A stretch of DNA of 6,939 bases from Spirochaetaceae bacterium. Its GTDB lineage: Bacteria; Spirochaetota; Spirochaetia; DSM-27196; SLAA01. The notes beneath the pieces were generated by a model that worked only from the letters and a program-made list of their open reading frames with translations, did not search any database and was not told the DNA's origin. Positions 1 to 4,838 of this stretch are shown in pieces (the stretch's first letter is position 1; every line of letters starts with the position of its first letter). The stretch spans positions 1 through 6,939 of the forward strand of contig PXEI01000322.1 of assembly GCA_003564775.1 (NCBI GenBank), read 5' to 3'. The translations under genes were made by a program, and so were the position numbers.

Positions 1-414
1 AACGCTTTCAGCGAAGAACTCAGCCTTTGCTACCGGTGTTATGAGTAGCTGGGCTATGCGGTCTCCAGGGTTGACAGTGTACTCGTTGCTACCGTGGTTG
101 ATAAGGATCACGCCGACTTCACCTCTGTAGTCTGCATCTATGGTACCAGGTGCGTTCAACAAGGTAATACCGTGCTTTAGAGCAAGCCCCGACCTGGGCC
201 TGACCTGGCCTTCGTAGCCTTGGGGAATTGCGAGTCGTATCCCGGTGGGAACCAAGACGCGCTCCCCTGGCGCAATCACCAAGGGAGCCGAGATGGCCGA
301 ACGTAAATCTGCACCAGCTGAACCTTCGGTTGCATAAACCGGATGCAGGTCTGACTGGCCTTCTACGCCGACACGAGGGGTCATGTTAGCGACGTTGCCT
401 ATCCTGACTGCCAC
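1..414 (-). CDS. dut: dUTP diphosphatase (3' end outside window)
   Basis: dUTPase hydrolyses dUTP to dUMP and pyrophosphate, keeping uracil out of DNA and feeding thymidylate synthesis. Four of the five trimeric-dUTPase motifs are visible: 1 SAGADLRSA, 2 RPRSGLALKHGI, 3 GTIDADYRGEV (catalytic Asp and stacking Tyr) and 4 GDRIAQLLI. Motif 5, the C-terminal glycine-rich arm, would lie beyond base 1, so roughly 20 residues are missing. Two starts are possible. ATG at 384, one base after the pnp stop (TAACATG), has no good ribosome site. GTG at 414 overlaps pnp by 29 bases, has GAGGG with an eight-base spacer, and adds residues before TPRVG comparable to those preceding DPRVG in Escherichia coli Dut. 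I chose GTG; the gene is certain, the start is not. Confidence 0.93.
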   Translation of the reverse strand, partial: MAVRIGNVANMTPRVGVEGQSDLHPVYATEGSAGADLRSAISAPLVIAPGERVLVPTGIRLAIPQGYEGQVRPRSGLALKHGITLLNAPGTIDADYRGEVGVILINHGSNEYTVNPGDRIAQLLITPVAKAEFFAESV

Positions 415-2518
415 CTTCTTTGCCCTCTCCGGAGCTGGCCTTATTGTCGTCATCATAGATGAGACTGAGGTTTACACGCCCCATCTTGTCTATCTCAATA
501 ATGCGGACAGGCACTTCCTGGTTCATTTCCAGCACGTCGGAAACGGCATTCACCCGGTTCGGGGACATTTTGGAGATGTGACAGAGTCCGTCCTTTCCGG
601 GGAGGAACTCAATGAACGCACCAAAATCAACGATGCGCCGGACAGTACCGTCGTAGACTTTGCCTACCTCGGGTTCCTCGAGCAGGCGAGTGAAGCTGTT
701 TTTAGCGTCTTCAGCGCCTTGTTTATCACGGCAGTAAATGGTTACCGATCCATCGTCACTGATGTTTACTTTTACATCGTGTTTCTCTTGAATGCTCTTA
801 ATGGTTTTCCCACCAGGGCCAATCATGAGGCCAATTTTCTCGGGATCGATCTTGAATGTGATAATTCGAGGCGCATACTCCGACAGTGTAGTGCGAGGAA
901 CCGAAATAGCCTCTTTCATCTTGTCGAGGATGTGCAAACGTCCACGGCGAGCCTGTTCCAAGGCGACCTTCATGATGTCTGCACTGACGTTTTCTACCTT
1001 TATGTCCATTTGAAAGGCGGTGATGCCCTTCTCGGTGCCAGCTACCTTGAAGTCCATGTCACCGAGGTGATCTTCTTCACCCAAAATGTCGGAGAGGACT
1101 ACGGTGTTGTCACCCTCTTGTATAAGGCCCATGGCAATACCGGCGACCGGGGCTGCAATTGGTACCCCAGCATTCATGAGTGACAAAGAACCGCCACATA
1201 CGGTTGCCATGGAGCTTGAACCGTTAGACTCAAGCACCTCAGAAACTAAACGCAAGGTGTATGGAAACGCTTCTTGACTCGGTACAACACTTACCAGCGC
1301 ACGGTGAGCCAAGTGACCATGACCGATCTCGCGACGGCCGGTTCCCATGCGCCCAGTTTCACCTACCGAGAACGGAGGGAAGTTATAGTGCAGCATGAAA
1401 CTATCACGGCGATCACCTTCAATGTCATCCATGATCTGAGCGTCGTAGACGGTTCCCAGGGTAGTAATTGCGAGCGCCTGCGTTTCACCACGTGTGAAAA
1501 GAGCAGAGCCATGCGTGCGGTCTAGAATGTCAAGTTCGCAGGTAATTTGGCGAATATCTTCCGGCCCACGATGGTCAGTGCGTTTCTTGTTCTCAATGAT
1601 GCTCTTGCGCACAATCTCTTTTTCAATAGAGTCCGCCAGACTGGAAAACAACTTGTTGTGTTCCTCCGGGACCGCTTCACCAAAGTGTTCACGTGCTTCA
1701 GTCACAACCTGTTTAATGGCCGCGTATCGTTCGAACTTGCCTAGGACGAAACTCGCTTCTTCCAGTTTCGGGTAGAGGTACGCCCGAATCTCTTCTTCTT
1801 TCTCTAAAAATTCGGTTTTTTCTACAAGGGGCAGTTTTTCTTTTCCAACCAGCTGTCGTAGTTCGTTCTGAATTTTACAGAGGTTCATGATTGGCTCGCG
1901 TGCGAACTCAATGGCGTCTAAGAGAACCTCCTCACCGACCTGGCTTGCGCCGCCTTCAACCATGGTGATGCCCTGCTCACTGCCGGAGACAATGATATCC
2001 AACTCACCGCTTTCGATCTGCGGAAATGTAGGGTTCAGGACAAAGCTGCCGTTCACTCGAGCAACTCGCACGGCACCTACGGGGCCGTTGAAGGGAATGT
2101 CGGAGATAGTAACTGCGGCAGAGGCGGCAACCATTGCAATAACGTCTGGCGGATTCTCTTGATCGGCCGACATCACTGTTGGTACAACCTGTATTTCGCG
2201 CTGGAAGCTTTTTTGAAAGAGTGGTCGCAATGGGCGATCAATAAGGCGACACACGAGAACTTCTTTGTCCTTCAGGCGGCCTTCACGTTTGAGGAATCCG
2301 CCAGGGATCTTGCCTGCAGCATAGTACTTCTCGTTGTACTCAACCTGCAGCGGAACAAAGTCGAGGCCTTCAACCGGTTTGTTTGAGCAGCATGCGGTGG
2401 CGAGTACAGCCGTTCCGGCGTAACGAGCAAAAACTGCGCCGTTGGCTTGTTTTGCCATGTGCCCGGTCTCTAGGACGAGATCATGGTCTCCAATGCGGAG
2501 AGAGACTGTTTGTTTCAT
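386..2518 (-). CDS. pnp: Polynucleotide phosphorylase (polyribonucleotide nucleotidyltransferase)
   Basis: PNPase is a trimeric 3'-5' phosphorolytic exoribonuclease that degrades RNA to nucleoside diphosphates and can add tails in reverse. The 710-residue protein has the full-length architecture. The first RNase PH domain (about 1-145) has GGFLKREGR at 73-81, an RNA-entry-loop region. The all-helical linker is about 240-320. The second RNase PH domain (about 320-545) has TRGETQALA, GTGRREIGHGHLAHRAL (392-408), GSSSMA (433-438) and the catalytic block DHLGDMDFK. A KH domain follows (about 552-610, IGLMIGPGGKTIKSI), then an S1 domain (about 619-688, DGTVRRIVDFGAFIEF) and a short hydrophilic tail. 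By alignment to Escherichia coli PNPase the metal/catalytic residues are D483, D489 and K491, all present. It starts at ATG 2518 with AGGAG only three bases upstream. The end adjoins or overlaps dut. Confidence 0.99.
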   Translation of the reverse strand: MKQTVSLRIGDHDLVLETGHMAKQANGAVFARYAGTAVLATACCSNKPVEGLDFVPLQVEYNEKYYAAGKIPGGFLKREGRLKDKEVLVCRLIDRPLRPLFQKSFQREIQVVPTVMSADQENPPDVIAMVAASAAVTISDIPFNGPVGAVRVARVNGSFVLNPTFPQIESGELDIIVSGSEQGITMVEGGASQVGEEVLLDAIEFAREPIMNLCKIQNELRQLVGKEKLPLVEKTEFLEKEEEIRAYLYPKLEEASFVLGKFERYAAIKQVVTEAREHFGEAVPEEHNKLFSSLADSIEKEIVRKSIIENKKRTDHRGPEDIRQITCELDILDRTHGSALFTRGETQALAITTLGTVYDAQIMDDIEGDRRDSFMLHYNFPPFSVGETGRMGTGRREIGHGHLAHRALVSVVPSQEAFPYTLRLVSEVLESNGSSSMATVCGGSLSLMNAGVPIAAPVAGIAMGLIQEGDNTVVLSDILGEEDHLGDMDFKVAGTEKGITAFQMDIKVENVSADIMKVALEQARRGRLHILDKMKEAISVPRTTLSEYAPRIITFKIDPEKIGLMIGPGGKTIKSIQEKHDVKVNISDDGSVTIYCRDKQGAEDAKNSFTRLLEEPEVGKVYDGTVRRIVDFGAFIEFLPGKDGLCHISKMSPNRVNAVSDVLEMNQEVPVRIIEIDKMGRVNLSLIYDDDNKASSGEGKEGGSQDRQRR
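423..430 (-). promoter_or_regulatory. Candidate dut ribosome binding site inside pnp
   Basis: GGAGAGGG on the minus strand lies eight bases before the GTG at 414. It sits in the low-complexity hydrophilic tail of pnp. Its presence favours the GTG start over the ATG at 384, whose nearest purine-rich match (AGG at 398-400) is 13 bases away. Confidence 0.5.
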
Positions 2519-2521
2519 AAG

Positions 2522-2527
2522 CTCCTA
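2522..2527 (-). promoter_or_regulatory. pnp ribosome binding site with short spacer
   Basis: TAGGAG lies in the 11-base gap between the rpsO stop and the pnp ATG. Only three bases separate it from the ATG, shorter than the usual five to nine. No better in-frame start exists nearby, so the ATG at 2518 stands. The tight spacing may lower pnp output relative to rpsO. Confidence 0.7.
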
Positions 2528-2529
2528 CT

Positions 2530-2799
2530 TTACTTTCTGAGGCCGAGCTGCTGTATAAGGCTGCGATACCCCTCAAGATCGTTTTTCTTGAGGTACGCAA
2601 GTAAGCGCCGGCGACGGCCGACAAGCTTCAGCAGGCCGCGCCGTGAGGCGTGGTCCTTTTTGTGGGTCTTGAAGTGTTCAGTAAGCTCCGTAATACGGGC
2701 GGTCAGTAACGCTACCTGGACGCGGGTATTACCGGTATCCTTATCCGAAGCTCCAAAATTGGAGACAATTTCTTTTGTTTGATCTTTTGCTAGCGGCAT
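2530..2799 (-). CDS. rpsO: 30S ribosomal protein uS15
   Basis: S15 is a primary 16S rRNA-binding protein that nucleates the 30S platform and contributes to the intersubunit bridge with 23S rRNA. The product is 89 residues, the canonical length. It has the family landmarks DTGNTRVQVALLTARI at 21-36, the HKKDHASRRGLLKLVGRRRRLLAYLK block at 46-71 and the ending LIQQLGLRK. Two departures from the usual consensus are Arg26 where most homologues have Glu (DTGSxEVQ) and Ala in place of the second His of KDHHSRRG. It starts at ATG 2799 with a strong AAGGAG seven bases upstream, inside the last two codons of ribF. The pnp start follows its stop after 11 bases, the classic rpsO-pnp pairing. Confidence 0.98.
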   Translation of the reverse strand: MPLAKDQTKEIVSNFGASDKDTGNTRVQVALLTARITELTEHFKTHKKDHASRRGLLKLVGRRRRLLAYLKKNDLEGYRSLIQQLGLRK

Positions 2800-2803
2800 T
2801 CCA

Positions 2804-3607
2804 CTACTCCTTCTGTGTGTTATTGGCGAAAAACGTGATGCGATTCAACCCTTTTGCGGCAGTCGGAACTATTACGCCGTCTTCCGTGGTGATTACTGTA
2901 CCTTCGGTTTGTGCGTCTCCGAAATGCAGGCGGGCGGCGTAACGTCCAGGAGCTGGCACGAGTTGATCTAGGTTCGCTTTTGCAAATCGCAATTCGTGTT
3001 CCGAGCTTTTGATCCCAGGTTCCAAAATATCCACTGCGTAGTTACGCCCTAAGAGTCTTTCAGCGGTAACCAAGTCACCCTTCAACAAGGCTTTCCGGAT
3101 ACCGGTGCTGCTAATCGTTTCTCGAAGGATATTATCTACAACAGGCGGGATGATGTCAACCCTGACGCCATGACGGCCGAGATGTATGGCGAGCTCTCCA
3201 CAATCTGTACTATTCTTGTGCCCACACCTGAAACTTTGTCCAACAACCACCAACTTGGGGTCAACTGAACGCTTGAGTTCGTCAAGAAAACGTCGGCCTG
3301 GGACACGTGCAAATGCCTCGGTGAAACCTACGACAATGAGATACTCGACGCCAGCAGCCTCCATAAGCTCAAGGCGCAACCGGTAACTGTCGAGGTTACC
3401 TCCGTACTTCCATGGAGCCACGACCTTCTTGGGATTTGGAATAAAAGTCAGCACGGACGGCGCTGCACCATCTCCGTAGTCTCGGGCATGATTGATTAAT
3501 GCCTGGTGACCACGATGGAGTCCGTCAAAAACACCTAAGGCAATGGATACCGGCTCAAGAATGCGAATACTACGTGTGCTGAGCGCGGCCCACCCTACTA
3601 CCTTCAC
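2804..3607 (-). CDS. ribF: RibF-type FAD synthetase with shortened, degenerate riboflavin kinase domain
   Basis: Canonical bacterial RibF phosphorylates riboflavin to FMN (C-terminal domain) and adenylylates FMN to FAD (N-terminal domain). In this 267-residue protein the adenylyltransferase half is clear. It has LGVFDGLHRGHQAL at 24-37 (nucleotidyltransferase GxFDGxHxGH), TFIPNPKKV at 54-62, VVVGQSFRCG at 120-129 and ISSTGIRKALLKGD at 165-178, then LLGR at 185-188. The kinase half is only about 80 residues against the usual 120 or more. Where the family has GFPTANL this protein has RFAKANL (207-213), GVYA is GRYA (221-224), and the later segment that carries the catalytic Glu is absent. I infer FAD synthesis is kept and flavokinase activity is doubtful. 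The start is GTG at 3607, overlapping the truB stop as GTGA. An in-frame TGA six bases upstream rules out anything longer. AAGGA lies seven bases ahead. Confidence 0.9.
   Translation of the reverse strand: MKVVGWAALSTRSIRILEPVSIALGVFDGLHRGHQALINHARDYGDGAAPSVLTFIPNPKKVVAPWKYGGNLDSYRLRLELMEAAGVEYLIVVGFTEAFARVPGRRFLDELKRSVDPKLVVVGQSFRCGHKNSTDCGELAIHLGRHGVRVDIIPPVVDNILRETISSTGIRKALLKGDLVTAERLLGRNYAVDILEPGIKSSEHELRFAKANLDQLVPAPGRYAARLHFGDAQTEGTVITTEDGVIVPTAAKGLNRITFFANNTQKE
2807..2812 (-). promoter_or_regulatory. Strong rpsO ribosome binding site within the ribF 3' end
   Basis: AAGGAG encodes the last two residues of RibF (Lys-Glu) and sits seven bases before the rpsO ATG. It is the best Shine-Dalgarno match of the seven genes, which fits the need to make S15 in much larger amounts than its neighbours from one transcript. 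Confidence 0.8.
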
Positions 3608-4494
3608 GAGTCATTCCTTGCTTTGACAAAACGATACCGAAAACCATAACCATCAAACTCTGTAAGCGCAATAAACTCACCTGCATCAGACATCAGGGCC
3701 GATATCTCTGGCTGTACGGGCGGCTGTTGAAACATGTGCGGACCGAGCGGAACACCTTTGATTACCGCATCGAGCTTGCTATCTGGAACCTGGCGTTGTG
3801 AGATTGCGGGTAGCTCTTCCAGAAATCTTTCAATGGGCAGCAAATACTGGTGCAGATCGACGTCCTCCGGGTTAACGCTGTCATTCAAGGTGAAGCTGCC
3901 AACCGCGGAGCGCTCCAGTGCCGATAAGTAGGCAACCGTGCCCAGGCGTTCGGCAATATCACGAGCAAGTGCCCGAATGTAGGTGCCCCGTGAACAGACC
4001 ACCCTTATCTGCAGCTCGGTTTTCAAACATGACAGGACAGTCAAATCATAAATGCAGACCGTCCGAGGTTTGAGAGCGGGTTTTTCACCGCTTCTGGCGA
4101 TGTCCGACGCACGACGACCGTTTACGTGGAGCGCACTGAAATCAGGCGGTAGTTGTTCTATTTCACCTAGAAAGCTCTTTGCGACCTTGCGAGCCTCATC
4201 GGGCTGTGGCAGTGGCCCAGCGCCAGCGAGTTCACCCTCAGGGTCGAGGGTGGTTGTTGTAGTTCCAAACTGGATTGTGGCTGTATAGGTTTTTGGAAGA
4301 TCCATAAAGAATGAACTAAACCGCGAGGCAGTTCCAACAAGGGCTGGCAGTACACCGGACGCAAACTTATCAAGCGTTCCGGTGTGGCCGACTTTTTTGG
4401 TGCCGAATGCCCTCTTGGCAGCATTCAGTGACCGGAATGAGGTAATTCCAGTGGGTTTGTGCAACACTACGAGGCCGCACGGCGCGCTACTCAA
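3604..4494 (-). CDS. truB: tRNA pseudouridine(55) synthase TruB
   Basis: TruB isomerises uridine 55 in the T-loop of tRNAs to pseudouridine and also helps tRNA folding. The 296-residue protein begins with GLVVLHKPTGITSF, the usual N-terminal strand and KP-x-G-x-TS motif. It carries the catalytic-loop motif KVGHTGTLDKFASGVLP at 34-50, with the catalytic Asp predicted as D42. KTYTA follows at 68-72, then the CSRGTYIRALARDIAERLG motif at 167-185 and the SALER-x-x-VG segment near 191-199. A TruB C-terminal (PUA-like) region covers roughly 235-293. The start is TTG at 4494, overlapping the rbfA stop as TTGA. An in-frame TGA lies just upstream with no ATG or GTG between, and GAGGAT lies about 10 bases ahead, so TTG is the only sensible start. 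The Lys after the catalytic Asp replaces the commoner Pro. Confidence 0.97.
   Translation of the reverse strand: MSSAPCGLVVLHKPTGITSFRSLNAAKRAFGTKKVGHTGTLDKFASGVLPALVGTASRFSSFFMDLPKTYTATIQFGTTTTTLDPEGELAGAGPLPQPDEARKVAKSFLGEIEQLPPDFSALHVNGRRASDIARSGEKPALKPRTVCIYDLTVLSCLKTELQIRVVCSRGTYIRALARDIAERLGTVAYLSALERSAVGSFTLNDSVNPEDVDLHQYLLPIERFLEELPAISQRQVPDSKLDAVIKGVPLGPHMFQQPPVQPEISALMSDAGEFIALTEFDGYGFRYRFVKARNDS
3605..3619 (-). promoter_or_regulatory. ribF GTG start and ribosome binding site
   Basis: AAGGA at 3615-3619 lies seven bases before the GTG at 3607. An ATG at 3614-3612 lies closer to this site but is in a different frame; the ribF frame itself meets a stop at 3613-3611, so GTG is the earliest possible start. 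Confidence 0.7.
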
Positions 4495-4838
4495 CGCACG
4501 ATATCCTCAATGGTTTTGTTAATTCGGAAGCCTTCTTCAATACTGTTGTCTACCACGAACTGCAGACGTGGTGTAACACGGAGAGTGATACGACTGGCCA
4601 GGCGCTTTTGAATGAACCCGGCGGCGCTGTTTAACCCTTCTACTGCGGCTTCAAGCGCCGTCGGCTCCAGGAATCCGGAGATCCGGACACGAGCGTGGGT
4701 GAGGTCTTTTGAAACCTTCACCCCATTAACGCCCGCGAGAGAGTCCACTCGCGGATCCTTTATTTCGCCGCTGAGTATGATTCTACCAATTTCCTCGGTA
4801 AGGAGACTTTCAACTCGCTCGAGTCTGTGTCCGCTCAT
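4491..4838 (-). CDS. rbfA: Ribosome-binding factor A (30S maturation)
   Basis: RbfA binds the immature 30S subunit and helps 16S rRNA 5'-end processing, particularly in cold-adapted growth in Escherichia coli. The 115-residue protein has the single KH-like fold of the family. It shows an N-terminal helix (RLERVESLLTEEIGRII), the IKDPRV turn near residues 26-31, the SKDLTHARVRISGF strand-turn region at 43-56, an Ala-x-Gly helix kink (AAG, 72-74) and the closing LRVTPRLQFVVDNSIEEG segment at 86-103. Length is normal for the family. The ATG at 4838 overlaps the infB stop as ATGA and has TAAGGA six bases upstream. Its TGA stop overlaps the TTG start of truB. RbfA sits beside IF2 and TruB, as in many bacteria. 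Confidence 0.96.
   Translation of the reverse strand: MSGHRLERVESLLTEEIGRIILSGEIKDPRVDSLAGVNGVKVSKDLTHARVRISGFLEPTALEAAVEGLNSAAGFIQKRLASRITLRVTPRLQFVVDNSIEEGFRINKTIEDIVR
4492..4508 (-). promoter_or_regulatory. truB TTG start with GAGG ribosome binding site, overlapping rbfA stop
   Basis: GAGG at 4505-4508 precedes the TTG at 4494-4492 by 10 bases, a rather long spacer for a weak start codon. The TTGA overlap suggests that truB depends on ribosomes finishing rbfA. Confidence 0.6.

Noticed and set aside
383..1183. A 266-codon open frame on the plus strand, antisense to the 3' half of pnp.
   Set aside because: It lies entirely opposite a certain gene, its translation has no recognisable motif or domain, and long open antisense frames arise easily from codon bias. 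I saw no convincing ribosome site or promoter for it.
2804..3058. A frameshift or pseudogene explanation for the short RibF C-terminus.
   Set aside because: The frame reads smoothly to the stop with residual kinase-domain similarity (KANL, PAPGRYAARL) and the rpsO ribosome site is built into its last codons, which suggests a stable shortened form rather than recent decay.
4167..4424. An 85-codon minus-strand open frame inside truB in another frame.
   Set aside because: It is fully contained in truB with no start signal or recognisable product; truB is intact through this region.
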